DNA from: Vanessa cardui
Lineage: Eukaryota > Arthropoda > Insecta > Lepidoptera > Nymphalidae
Assembly: GCF_905220365.1 (NCBI RefSeq)
Contig: NC_061126.1
Coordinates: 15,934,001-15,998,000, forward strand
DNA length: 64,000 nucleotides
Direction of reading: 5' to 3'
Made by a program: the position numbers and the translations under genes. Each line of letters opens with the position of its first letter. Within the stretch, counting starts at the first letter, position 1. The notes below the pieces were generated by a model, which was not told the origin of the DNA, did no database searches, and saw only the letters and a program-made list of their open reading frames with translations. Shown piece by piece: positions 23,301 through 38,300 of the stretch.

Positions 23301-26300
23301 TGCGTTGCGCGCTCAGTTTGTCAGCCGAAAACGTTACAACAATTCCCCGAAACATCCATTAGTCGTTTTATATAAAACATAAGTTTGGTTACACGGCCTT
23401 GACCTGGCCGGCGCTCCATGGCCAGCACCGCCGACAGCGGCCCGCTACAGCGCCGCGCGTTGAGCGCACTGCGCCATTTGTTACACCACCTGTCCACTGT
23501 CTGTGCGAGCCCATATAAACAGCAAAGGGCAGAGTGCAATGACTCGCTGAAAGTAATGCTTCCATGTTTATTATTGCTGGTTAAATATCATCTGTTTAAC
23601 TCAAAGATGCATTGCACACGTAAAACTATAAGTGAGTGTTAGGAAATTAAAATGTGAATCAGTGTGTTTTTCGGTTTTGAAAGTGTTTGGAAGAGACAGC
23701 GTCGCGCAGTGACCGTGAGCTGGATGCATACCGAGCAAGTGATAAGTTACGAATCGATTAATGTATTTTTATTATTCTAATCGATTTTATCATTCTTATT
23801 CTGGGAGCACAAGGGCGTCGAAGCTCATGTAGTAATCGATTAAACTTGATGGATATTATGTTATACGTGGGCCAAGCTGCAAGCAACGGTTAGTAGATTA
23901 TGTACATAATTTTATTTCTGTTTGCTTAGTTTTGTCGGCCACGTAGCAGCCGTGACGTAAGGACCCTCATTCGTATCCTTGATAGGTGCGTGGTTAGATG
24001 CTAGCTAAGCAACCTTTTACGCTAATAACATATAAGTACTCCATATTATTGGCTTACCCGCAGTAATCTGTTTGTACTTCCCGCAGCGGCCATGCCTCGA
24101 ACTCGCCCACGTTCGCGCCCACTACGTTACCTCGTCGCCCCTACAGCTCGCAAATTGTCTGTAAGAATTGGTAATAAAAATAAGTTTAAAGTTTGAACTC
24201 GTCTTCTCACGCTGAATTTTCTGAGAGGCCTTATTTCAACGTGTTTCTATTAATTTATTAACATGTTAAACTATATTTATTATTAGAGTGCTTGTGCGAG
24301 TGCGAGAGAGTCTAGTTTGATGGTGCAATCTATGCTCCAAGTGTTATATTTATTACGTTCTGAGCTCGCACGATGCGATTATCACACACTGACTTAGATT
24401 TGAAGGCTACCTGCTTTTCTGCCAGTGCATACTAACTAGTCCGACAAAGCGAACCCTCACCATCGGGGAAAGTTCAGGAGCACGACACTGTTGAAGTGTT
24501 TTTGTTTATGTTTATGATTTTTATTCACGCAGCGGAAACATTCAGGAAGGGGCGAGAGGGGCGCGTTGGATCGTGTTATGTGGGATTCTCAATACTGCGA
24601 TGGTCCTCTTCGGCACGGATTAGACAGGTTGCGGGATCGTGTCTGATCGTGAGTACGAGGGACGGCGGATCTATCCTCGGGGGTAGAGAAAATCTCGCCC
24701 GCTGCATTCCGGTTTCCGCAATCTTCAGGCTCGTCTGAAACAGCACGCAACTGCCTGATATGGGGATCTCAGGCGTTCACGGTCCAAGGAGCTCGCTCTA
24801 TGTTTTATGTCCAAGGTTGAACCTAGAGCGGCATATAAACAGAACATTTAGAAAAATTGTGACTTGTTCCATTCATTTTCCATCTGTAAAATGACTTATT
24901 TAAAAATTAATTAAAATAACTCACACCCAAAGTATAATGAAATGAAAATACTGCGAATGCAAACAAAGAAAACGGTTATTGATATGCCATGAACATTTGT
25001 TTATTGTTGTATCTATTCGCTGATATTTATGCTAAACGCCTAATTGGTATTTTACAAGTGCCGGTTTAACTGCGTTTCAATGTTTTTGTCGATCGTCGTT
25101 GCGTCCCGGCCTGTCGCCATACGCTCAGCGATGATAGAGCACGCTCAGTGTTCCATAGCGCAAGTACCGAACAATAGTGCGTCGTGTGGCCGCGCCGCTA
25201 GCGCGAGGGACAATAGACATCCGACACCTGCGGCCGGCGACTCGCTGCACTTCATCTTAACCTTTGTTGTGTCGCCCGTCTTTGATTCAACTTATATTAT
25301 CTAAAACCTACTCGTATTTACTTTTTAAAATTTGAATACATATTTATTAACTTACTAACAAATTACTTAACTTGATTGTTTATCTACAGATGTGAATCTC
25401 GCGACAAACTCTTCTGTCATACCAGCGACCCGCCTGGTTTCGCACGGGTGCAACGATGATACTAAATATGCTACAAAGTGTCTATATGCACAAGTTTCAC
25501 AGCTTCTTGTGATAAGACACTACAAAGCTTTGAACATATTCATTTAAATGACATCCTGTAAAGGGACATATTGATCTATATTAAATGCACAATATATTTA
25601 AGGTACTCAATTGGTTAATGATTAATGCTGTATTGCTATAAAGCGCTTCGCAAGTAAGCCATTATTTCTTGTAAAGTAAAAAGAATGGTTATTGTGGGTT
25701 GTCCCTGAGAGATAGACATATATCATCGCGAACTTTTTTGTAGAACCTTTTAAGGTGTACAACACTGTATGTAGTACGCTATTTCGATCTAGTTATACGA
25801 TTCAGCCAGCCAGGTCTGTAGTGCTGAAATATGTCAAATGTAAAATTACTTTATAACTTAAGAGTAAAAAGTTTAGTGTAAAAGTTTATTTTTATTAATC
25901 TGCCATTATTTCTTTGTTTTCGCCAGTATTCAGGATGACATGAAACAGTTAACCATGCACTGTCATGTTCAATTGGTTAAATATACCATATGGTGTATAT
26001 TGGATTAAGGTTGACATTATTTTTGGAGTAATTCTTTGCAAGACCTTTTTGTTAATACGCATATTGTAGGAGATCATTAAAAATAGGGACCGCCGTCTTG
26101 ATTTTCCGCCATGTTTGATTTTGAATGACGTCACACAATTAATCATGTATCGTCTCCCAAACTGAGCATATTGTATACAAAATTCCAGAAAAATAATAGG
26201 TTAATGATAACTACTTCTCAATTGAGTTGCAAGTTTTTAGCTGTACATACTTACTTTCAATAAACCGTCGAGTTAGTAATCGTTCGCTCGGAGCCTCGCT

Positions 26301-29300
26301 GCGACGCACAGTCGCGGGTAGCACCGGCTGTAGGCTGTAGAGTCCGCGACAAGGCGGGCACATCACCGATCACATCAATGTGTATAATATGATTTGTTGT
26401 AATGTTACAACAATATCTACTTGTTTTGTAACGTGTCACCTTGCTTGTTTCATGATAATCACGTATGATAAAACTATTTTAGCTTGAAATAGTTAAGTAA
26501 CTTATTCTAAGAAACTGTATGTAACGAAAATGACGATAGTTAACTAATATGTTGGTACTATCTGAATCCATTCGAAGTAGTAATAAAATTTTACCTAAAT
26601 ACATTTTAATTATATCAAAGATAAAGCTAATTAAGATAAGCCCACTTAAATGTTATACACCAGAATGTGTAAGGCATAAAGTACTATAAAATGAATACAA
26701 TATTTTACGTATGACACAGCACTAGATGAAAAGTTTTGACAGACTTTAAATTTCATATAATATGTTGTCAAGTACTTCACAAATGTCAAAAGAACATTAC
26801 TACAACTATTCCGTGTAGAATTGTCGTTCTCCCTTCGACCTCATTTTGTTTCGACATTGCTGAAGAGGACGTTCTTAAAACTGTTTGTATAAGAAATCAA
26901 TACCTCATTGTGGAGGTGTTTTAAAGATAGATGTGTTATATTTCAGTTAGGTTAGCTTATTGGAATCGTAGTTTAACATATTATGAACCAACCAGGATAA
27001 CTGGCTTGACTTTCACTTGTATTGACATATATTGCAGTGAAATATATTATAATTATAAACAACAGTGGTCTACCACTGTGGTCGATAATTTCTATGGAAG
27101 ACAGGATAATAGCCTGTTCATAAAAAAACATAAGTAAAAAGCAGTTAAAAATTTAATGCTTTTAAGGATGTCGTGAAGTCTGAATTACCAAGTTAGAAAT
27201 TCGCAAAGGTTCAGGTTAATAAAGTTTGCTGTAAACCTTATAAGAAAGTTTCGTATGATATAACTTCTCACTTTTAATAGATTTTTTATAACGAACTATT
27301 CTACGTTAAGTACTAGAGAGATCCCAAAGTTTCATACCAGTAAATTGTCATAGCTGTATGCAGGTCAAAGACAAGCTTGTTTAAAATTTACTCGTGAACA
27401 TCCTAATTGGACTGAAGAGCAATGAGCCTCCATGTTGTTCATCAATGAGCGTAGAACATGTTTAAATGCTGAAGACGGTCTCAAACGCGTGTATCGTCGA
27501 CGTTGGGAGAGATATGTTCATAGTGGCATTGCAAAGAGCGTGCAGTGACAGGGGAACGGAACTAGTGTTAGTCAACATGGTGCGTCAAAACGGCTTTCGG
27601 CAAAACGTTTATTACACGGGACTAATAGGGGCAAGATGACTGTAATGCAGGATACTACCCGATCCCACGTAAGGCAGCCCAGATCCTAAGCCCATTGAGC
27701 GTGTGTAAGAAATCCTTTGCACACATAAGGGACAGCACTGAAAACTGCGATTTCACAAGAATGTAACAATATTCCGAAAGACCGTTTAAAAACCCACACA
27801 ATATACAATCGGATCTTTGCGGAACCGATTAGAATCTGTAATGAGGCACGTGGCACGTGGACGCAATAGGCATCTTTTTAAAAGAAAACAAACGAGTTCT
27901 TCAATTTTGTTTTCAATAAATCGACCATCAGCAGTTATTTTCTCATTTATAGTTTTTGTTAAAAATATTGAACGGTATACAAAACATATAATGAAGTATG
28001 CGTATATAATCGGTAACTTAATAACAGCGTGTTATGATACGATATGATGAATCTAACTATGGGTTTCAATTTAAATAAAAATGAATACTTGGTTAAAACC
28101 TTTTTCGAAGACGCCTTGAACATTGATGCAGTCGGTGTATATTCTTAGCGGTCTGTAAAATATTAACTTGTTTTTGTCATTGTTGCTGTTGTTGCATTTT
28201 ATCAGTACACCCGGTTAATAGAATTATATAGTATCTTCTACTTATTATACTCCATAGTGGTCTCTTTTCTGAATCCCTTTCACATTAATTTCCCTCTGAA
28301 AATAAGACAGGTATTAGTATACAGCAATCTTGTTTGGGTGAAAGTTTATAAATAAACTAAAAACTAACCATGCACGCTTTAATAATATTATCGGGGGCTG
28401 TAACACAACTTTTTCCGAGTAACGATAACGCACTGACGTTAAGTTAGGTTCAAACATTTTATATATAAAAATAATTGACTGTTTTTCATTTTTCATGTAG
28501 AAAGTTATTGTAGATTTTGGCTCGTTGAGTTACTTTTAACGCCGCGCATGTTTTCGAATTAATGTATTTTAGTATTTCTGCTTAAGATGAGTTGATGTTC
28601 TCGGAATAGATCGTTTTTGCGGATTACGAACTAAGAGTAACATCGCCGTTTGAACCATGTCATTGCTTGTTGCAGGTGAGTGCGGCCCGCGGGCGCCACG
28701 TGCATGTCCGAACATGCTGGACTGCCTTTGGTAAGTCCCATCACAGCCGCATGCCAACATCGAACATCCGCAGGGCGCAAATATGGCCACTTTGTACTCG
28801 TAACAATTTATATCGTATTTTTGTTGGAGATTTTGTAATATTTTTAAGAAAATTTTGAAATACTAATTCTACCATCGCCTAATAGTTGCCAACAGAGAAT
28901 GTCGTCATCCTATCTGACAATTAGCACAGCGCTTATGGGTATCGATGCTATCGATTTCGTAAAAGCTCCGGTGAGCGCCTGGAGCAAACACACGGATAAC
29001 CTCGCGCTACGCAAATAGCTCGCGCCCGTCGCGAGTCGCGCGTCGCAACACACCACGCTCTATTATGCGCTTTTTATTGCAACTCTTCACTTTTGTTTAA
29101 TTGAAGTCGTATGAAACGAAATCGTTTATTGTCATTATGTTAATGTTTGCAGTTAATTTCACTCAAAAGCAACACAAACGGGAGTCTTTATATCACTCAT
29201 ACCCGAATACCGGACTGCTCAGAATCATTGCAATTACCAAGGTGACCATGTGCATAAACTGATTATATATATCATGATGGTCTACTGCTAGCTTGAATCC

Positions 29301-32300
29301 TGCTTGTTGCTATTTGAGCCGGTAGCGACGGTGATGGCCTTGCGCGAGTGCCGGCCAGAGTAGAGGCTTCTCCGAGCCTCCCGAGCCGATTGCCCCGCTC
29401 AGACTGCATCTAGTTACGCGTCACAATGCTACTTTCGAAGACTTTCAAAAAATATAACTCTTAGTCTAATTTTATACTCTTCATCTCGACTGCAATTTAA
29501 AACTGGCCTACGTACGGGGTTTTCGAAAGAAGGTAACGCTTATACTATGTTATTTTTCTGATATCGTAATGCTATTGTGGTCTATGTTTATGTATTTATC
29601 AATAGACAATCGATAAATGCGTAAACATGTGGCTGAATGCATAATGTGCCCTCGTCACCAGTACTGCTCGAACAGGTCCTGGAAGACTTGCCGAGCTACT
29701 GCTTGGGTACCCAGCATGAGTACCACTCTCGCCTTGAGATGTATTGCACGATTTATCAGTTAGCCTATATTTTCGTGTCTGTACAATGGTTGTTCGTAAT
29801 TAAACGGGTTTGAGCGTTTTTGCACCTATGGGCCGATTCCCGCAGTGACAGTTGTCGCTATTAACTGTTAATTACGCGGAATTTACCTGTCGACAATTAG
29901 TTAAAGAGACGATACTATGACATTATTAGAATTCATTAATTCCTTTTTGTTTCGAAAGCTAATGGCATACAAATAAATTCGTAATTGCGCATTTACTAAT
30001 TTTATATTATTTCGTTAGTAAAAAAATATTCTGTCGATTATAGACAAAAATGTCCCTTACGTTATAACTACACAATCTATGCGAACAGCTAATCAGCTGA
30101 TCAGCTGATCAGCTCAAAGGTGGTTGTTTATGTCCTCAAAATTATTACTGCTTTGAAGTAAGTTGTAAAGTATTTACTTATCGTTACGTTGCAGTAACCG
30201 CTGCTTCGGCTAACACTAAGTTTTTTTCGTTGAAATGACAGAAGCGATAATATTTTTCATAATTCTGTTATGCAAAGTTAATCAATATGACTGTTTTTCA
30301 AAGTCACGTCGTTCTCGTTGACTGTCGTGAGTGAAGCCGCGGGGGGCGGGGCGGTGCGGCGGGAGGCGTGCACGTCGCGCGACCGCCGCCGACCGCCGAC
30401 CGTCGGCAGTCCCGCGCAGACCGCGGCCCGAGTCGAACGCGTTGCGATGCTCGCTGAGCCGGACGCGCTATCACTTTTCGTAAGTCGCGCTCTAGCGCCA
30501 GGGTAGTGTAGTGCGGAGAGTGTTCAAGGTTTGTGGTTCGTTTGGCATGTGACGAAATGTTACGTTCGGCTGTTACCGGCGGAATGGTAGGTTTACCACC
30601 GCCGCCACACGCGCGACTGTCTCTCTTCGACTCCTGCCATCGCAAGATCAGACTGATCAGCGGTGGTCCTGTTGCATTTCTGGGCGGTCTCGTTGCGTGA
30701 GTTAACAAATTTGAATTTGTGAGACGGCTAAGTAGTTCTGAGGCACGATATTTGCGTATCCAGTTGATTAACTGATAATAAACGAAGTCTTATATTTAGC
30801 CAGTCCGAAATGTCTTAGAAAGAAACTTCATACTGTAATCAGTACGAGAGAACGTATAAAACGCGCGGCACCGACAGTTCACAGAGTGCAAAGTGAATTT
30901 CTCTAACGGTATAAAACTACTTGTGCGGCGACCACGAATCTAAGTAATATAGTATTATTTCGAATCTAATTGTTCCATCAATCAAGAAAAAAAATTCGAG
31001 AACGGTTTATTTTCTCGCTAACCAAGCGATTAACTCGGCCGCGGTAGATTTTCGCATTTGACGACATCGAATGCATTAGAGTATTAGCCCTCGTTAAAGG
31101 AATAGTGATTATTTTACATTGTCTTCAATGATGTGTGCTCGGGCTAAATATTGGCTTAGTATTTATGTCCATTATAAAATAAACAAGTAAGACTCCATCA
31201 TATAATTTAGTTGGCTCAGTAAAGTATCTGCTGGGTGTTTGTGAAATAGATCACGTTACCGTACTAGTAACGCAAAACAATAGAATGCCGTTGAAAAGGT
31301 AAGCACTTGAAGCAGATTCAACAAGTGAAATCAGATGACAGTGTGACGGATGCGCGCCCGAACCAGTTGTTCGACGTTGGATGTAATCGCAGCACGCGTG
31401 GAGTCATGAATAGCGATTACTGCGCGGAGGCGAGGCCTGGAACCGGTCGGCGCCTCGGCGTTGCGGTGACCGACCGGTGACGCCGGCTGCCGGCACTGAC
31501 ACACATATTAGTGTTACGGTCACTTTCATCAGCAACGCGATCGCAACAGGCTGCGCTCCCGTTCCCGCTTCGAGTGCGGGAACAAGACCGCTGTAGGAAA
31601 ACTACCGCAGCACGATATATGCGATCGTATACGTTTTATATTTACCTACTTACCCTCATTGTTTGTTTCACAATTCTTGGCAAATTTTATTATTAATTAA
31701 CGATACATTTTTCTATGAATATGTTACTGATGTTACGTAGTCACAATTTTAGTTTGCTTATATTTTAAGAAATATTCCTTCTCGTAGTAGTTGTCGTCAA
31801 GTAGGTACGTGCATTTCATTTCATATATCTCTCGGGCTTGTTTCTCGTCGTTGCATAAACGAGCTCACGGTTCAGTCGCTGCAATTTCCATACGCGGCCG
31901 GCGGGCGGCGGCGGCGGCGGCGAGTGGCGAACCTCGTAACACAATACGTTTCGACACTTAACACATTCATGCAGATTTTAATTAGTTAATTTTAATATTT
32001 GCAAAATGTTTTTGAACGAGTCGAGACGGAGTGAAATGAAGATATTGATGAACATGAATAATAAATGAATAGCAAAGAAAAGTCTCTAATTACTTGAGCA
32101 CTCAAACTCATCGCGATTGCGACAAGAGGGCATGCGACTGCACAAGATGTTTGAGTATTATTTAGAATACGATTAATTGTGTGCTAGAGTTAGCGTGTCT
32201 TTGTGTGGAGAACGCTAAGAATCGCGAGTTGCGAATCATAATCACAAGTAGGGCACGGAGCGGAACACGCGAGCCGGTCGTTATGCGGCAGCCGCTGCTA

Positions 32301-35300
32301 TCGGATCGATCAGCGCTGCTGGCTCGCGCGGCCACGGCGGCGAAGCGCTAGCGAGTGTGCCGTGGGCATCCCATTCGTTGTGGCAGAACCTTTAAATCGA
32401 TACTATGAACGTCTTACTTTCTAAACACCTTTAATTCCTTTCAGGTTTTAAATACTTTATTACATTTAAATTCCATCATTTGTAACTGGAATCGAAACCA
32501 GCAGTCAGTTTTGAACTCGAGCCAAATTGCACAAACTTTTGTTTTGATGTTATTTCTACTTACTATTTATATTCTGATTAAATTAAACACATTATTATAA
32601 AACTATATTTTATTTGTTTAAATACAGCATTAAAATTTAGTATTTAGTATACCGAAATACTAAATAGTAGGAACTCGTGTAGCTAATTAGATTGATTATA
32701 TTTCGCAAAGCGGGAGGAGCTCATTACGATCTCAATTAACGTCTCGCTCATTGCCTTGAGCAAGCCTCTGAAGCAATTAGACAGTGCAGTCAGCAGTGGT
32801 CGCGCGCGCCGCCGCCGCCAGTGCTCGCGCCGCCCGCTCGCGACGCCCGCGCCACAGGCCCGCGCCACAGGCCCGCGCCGCAGTGCCGCCCGCCGTACGA
32901 TACCTCTCTGAATCCACTCGATTTGATTTTCAATTACGACGACGATGTTTTCCGTCTATGTGTCTTGACGTTGTGATAACATATATGTAAGTTGACAAAC
33001 CAATAATATGTGCAAGTTTAAATATATACACATACTTTTTAGGTGGCAAATAGTAAAAACAAAAATAAAGCTTATTTGACGTGTTTCAAAATTAAATAAA
33101 TGAGTTGGGGGCATGTGATATAAACAGTATTTACCGGAATTGTATAACAGTCTCAGCTCGCGTCCCTCGGTACAGTTGTAACGGGACCGCGCGGCCCCGA
33201 TACGCGCCCGCGGTGCCGCGCTCCGCCCTCGGCCGCTGCGACTCGCTGTTGTAAACGACTGACTTATATCAATTTCTAAACGATGCTTTACCTTTTACCG
33301 CGATTTGGATTAAGCGATGTAATATTTCGTTGCAAATCAATGAACTGAACCGTGAGCAAAGTTTGACACTTCACCGAAGTGCACAGTGCTGAGCGAGTGT
33401 TCGCTGTGGCGGCGGGTTATCAGTCCAGTCCCCATCCGCTGTCGATAACTACGAAATGTTCGTGTTGTTTACATGTTTTATTGCAAAACTGCACTAGCGG
33501 TGCCGCACAAAACTACAAAATATAAAATGGACACATTCAATAAAAGCTAGCATTAGAGCGCGGAGCGCTGTGCATATGCTCTGCACATAACTACGCGCTA
33601 GCAGTTTCGTCAATCTTTACGTAATGCCATTCGAATGTAGGCCGATTAGAGAAACTAGTTTTTAGAACATGCAACTGGCGCATAGACCTCATCACTTGCT
33701 GCTAACGCGCTCAATCAAATTTCATTCATATGGGTCTTGATTCATGACCAGTGCCCAAAATGTACCGAATGTTACTGAGTATGGTCTTATCAGACTTACG
33801 CTTTCGGCGACCTGTAATACATGTTTTAACGTTGGATAAACGCTGACAGTGCCAAGGTCGTCCCCCCTATACCTCCCCCCCTCACCCATCCCCCACAGTA
33901 CTCGCCCACTCTAACGCTGCGCCGGGTGCAGATATAAGCTTTGTATTTTGTCGTTGTCTCGAGATGACCTCGATCCGATCTCTATGAACTACTAGACTCT
34001 CTTGTCAATTGACTATTATTTCTGTACTTGTGCGCCTCACAAACGAAACGCCTGCGAAAAAGAGGAAACACATTGCATGCATAATGGTCAATTACTGCTA
34101 ATTACCTGCACTATTCAAGGCGTCTCCTAATATAATGTAACTGAGTAACAAACGACTAGTATTTATACATGTTCGACAATCATTCATGGAATGCTTTGAA
34201 ACGTCATCTTTAAAACTATTACTTGTCAAAACAATTTAGTGATCGATAATTGCTGAATATGTTTTCGAAAGGTTTACATTTTATTTCCCACGGAGGGAAA
34301 GTAACAAAAAGTTAGTCGTTACCGAGCCAGCCACAATAGTTCACGGGTCAGTAGTCAAAAGGTTTACTCTGCGCTCGGCAAAGCTATCATTGTAAAACGA
34401 ATACTGGACAATAGTCAAGCGAATTATTGTCTATAAACATCGTCGTCAAATGTAAACTGTATCTGAGTACTGAGATTCTCATTCGATATCGTCATATTTG
34501 CACTGCTGAGCCGGTCGCTTGGGATTCATCCATAGTTGTAAACCATTTTCAATGAGCGTCCACTCTGGACAAAAGTGCGCAATCAAATGTAAAACTGAGT
34601 GCATTTACCTTGAGAAATGAGACGCGTGCTCGAAGCTAGGAGCGTACGCTTCAAAGCGCCTCAGGAGTAGCTAGGTCGACTCTATCGACATACAGAGAGG
34701 ACCATGTGTTGTGTTGTTGCACACGTCGCTTCGTTTGTGGCGAATGACATTGGATTCATCGACTAACGTGGCTAAAGTTATTTACCAGCAACGTTTCTTT
34801 GAACACATCACATTTTCCATCAAAATGTATACTTTTAGGGGAGTCGAGATGGCCCAGTGGTTAGAACGCGTGCATCTTAACCGATGATTGCTGGTTCAAA
34901 CCCAGGCAAGCACCGCTGTTTCATGTGCTTAATTTGTCTTTATAATTCATCTCGTACTCAGCGGTGAAGGAAAACATCGTGAGGAAACCTGCATGTGACA
35001 ATTTTAATAGAAATTCTGCCACATGTGCATTCCACCAACCCGCATTGGAACAGCGTGGTGGAATATGTTCCAAAAACCTTCTCCCCAAAGGGAGAGGAGC
35101 CCTTTAGCCCAGCAGTGGCAATTTACAGGCTGTTGTTGTTGTATACTTTTCAAAGTATCTCTGTTTTATATTTAAATAACAAATAACATATTTAAATAAT
35201 TTGTTATTTAAATATAAAACAATTTATATTAAATCGCACTTTTATAGTATAAAGTATTCAAGTTGTGATCGTAAAAATACACACGACTGTTAGACGTACG

Positions 35301-38300
35301 AGGAGAACTGGTGGGCCTTGACCGATATGGGTGTAATAGAGCGCAGTTCCGCAAAACATATTATCTGATTCTTTTTTATTTGTTAATCATGAGCTGCTAT
35401 TTTCATACAAGACCCGTGTTGATCAAGGGGCGCAGTGTGGTCACGTTATTTTTATTTTCACTCGAGTAGTACTTTGTGTCCATGTCGTGTCCGAGTACCA
35501 GTCAAATATTTCGTTTAAATAGTTTAACTACTAGTTTTTCCTGGTTCTTAGTGATCGAAATTGCGTATCGACTATCCATACGCCCATCCGCCGGTTGGGG
35601 TAGTAGGTGTTGGTGTTAGCTTAAAGTGCGGAATTTAAAAGGGATAAGATATAGGCGTGTCCGTATTCAAAGCACTCCGGGTTGTTTGTCACAATAGTAG
35701 TTTTATTAGGAGTCTAAATAGGATGAACGTGCTTCTTACTGGTCCACTGCCCGTGTGGTATACAAGTTGCTGTGCAATTTAGTTAGAGATAAAATTTGAT
35801 ATGCGCATAACATGATCTTTCACTTAAGTCATACATCTCTAAATATGTGCTATGTGTACACTTTGTCTTTCTGAATCAATTAAAGAAGATATCAAAGTAT
35901 GTAGGCGATGACAAGCGCCTATTAGAGGTGTCTTCTTATCGGCGCTCAGCGGACACCGAAACGAGCTGTAATAGTACTAGCCACTATTACTCGTTTCCAA
36001 GTTTAAAGAAAGGCCTTGGCGATTTTTGTCCCATTTCGAAGGTGAAAACAAAAATTTACATTTTGGCCTAATTTCTCGAAAATTCCTTCATTATAAGGTT
36101 TTTATTCAGAAAGAAAAATAATAAGGTTATTTTTTTTATATTTAACTATTAATTCATTTTTATTTAACTATTAAGAGATTTTTATTTAAATTACCAATAA
36201 AATATATTCATAAATAGTTGGAAAAAATAAACGTTTATGGGAAAATAAATCTGTCCAACGATCCCAGCTGTTGCCTCTGCGGCAAGCTATGATAACGGGT
36301 ACAGGAGTTGCGACATGAAGTATTTAATTTTTCATATTTCTTATCGCTCAGATCAACAACGAACTGCGTTAGACAAAGCGTTTTTCGATGACAGCTTAAA
36401 CTGGATTTTTATAATGTCTAATCATTTATGGTTTTTGTACTAATAAGTCACTAGCTACATCATTGACTAATTATTGGCTTGAATTTTGTTGCTAGAAAAT
36501 CTTCGAATGCTGTGTGCAGGTCCTCCCGGACAGGTACCACCAGATATTTTACCACTTGCCATCAGGTGGTCCATTTGGTTGTTCGTGTTTGTAAAGCAAT
36601 CAGTTAATCACATCTTACGTGATACGTGAATTTGTTGCCACTGTTCCGTGCTCTGCTGCTTTAAAAGTCTAATTCCATTACATTTACTCGCTTCTCAGAA
36701 TTCTCTCCTGGAGTCGGGTACTGAGTACTGGCAACATATTTCTTTCTATTTTTATTACACTATACCGCCCGATCGACCTTTCTCGATTTGAAATACTGAC
36801 GATTCAAAAATGCTTTTATGTAAAATTTACTTCAATAAAATACATTTTTATCACTTGGTCCGATTGACAATATTGAGTCAGTGAAAGATATCGCAACGAG
36901 GAGATATGACATGTTAACGAAATATTACTTGTCAATCACCTTAAGTTACTATTTCGTTTGTTAAATATAATGTGTCGAAGCTTTTTCCATTAGGAAAGTA
37001 ATAATATTGTTATGTTTCATTTCAAAGCATTCAAATAAAGCCGCATCGGTTTATGAAAATAACACATTATATTCAAAACGCAGTGTGGTTTGGACTCGCG
37101 GCTTTGTGGTAGATAAGCTCGGCCTTCGCAGCGATCACACCATTTGACGTCACGTCACACCCGCGCTCGTCTTTCCCCCTGCCCCCACCCCCTTCGACTC
37201 CCTCAGCAAGCGCTCTACTAATTTCTCATCATATCGGATCACGTTGTTGTTTATTATATATTTGTATTTGTGAATATGAAATTTCTTATTAGTTATATTA
37301 GTTTAGTTAGTAACCTAATCTATAAGTTTTCCTTCATTCTAAAGAAACAATTCTAGAAACTTAGATTCAGACGTCAGACTGTGTATATCGGATATTATCC
37401 CTTAATAATACGTCGTAAATTAGTCTCAAATTTAATTTAATCTTAGAGGTTTATTTTATATATTACAAGAGGACGTTTGACAAGGACAATATTCATAGTG
37501 AGTACATATAAATCCGTGTGTCACAGTTGACTAAGAGACGTGTTTTCTAATTCCCACGGTAACAATGGCGTACAACTCAGTCCACGCGAATATACCTTCA
37601 GGTCGTCATTGTGCGCTCGGCGACCGAGTTCCCTCGAGCTGCTTTACTTGTAATGTTGACGTGTGCCGTGCTCTGCGTGCGTCGTGCACGCCACTCGCAG
37701 CGGAGCGGCCGCCGCGCCGGTGACGACGAGCCGCCGAGCTCGATCGATGGTAAAAGTGCTCAGACAAGTTTGTTGTTTGCGTCAGGCTTTACCTTTGATC
37801 GGTTACGAGTAACTGAAGCGATCCGTTATCTCATTTCCCAAATCGTGCTATATTTGTAAAGTAACTTTTAAGGCAACTGACAGAGACACACTACCGGTAC
37901 TGTCATTAGACTTGCGTGTCAACATGAAGGCAATAATATTATTATGAGTCAGGTTTCTGGACATATGAACGTGTGCTATTCTTGCATTACAAAATTTACG
38001 ATTAATAAATAATTTTCAGTATACCATTGCAATATTAAATTTCTGTACTTAAAGGCTCTCTGTTCTTTTACAGGTAAGTAAACGGATACGACTCGTACAC
38101 TTCCGGCACTATTGTATTGTAAGTCATTAGCAATCTTTTGCAACACTCGTCTTTGTTTCGTGGACTCCTCTTAGCCGCCGTCGACATATTGTTCCATAAC
38201 AATATTGCCGTGGCAAATTACATGTCGCAAATGTTCATATTATTGTTTCTCATTACCATACCCTCGTCTCGCGCTGGCGATGTTTGTTTTAGTTCTCAGG

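Noticed and set aside
30447..30480. ATG frame with a GTAAGT donor (MLAEPDALSLF) as a Mob2 first exon
   Set aside because: The donor is phase 0, but the Mob2 core exon needs phase 2.
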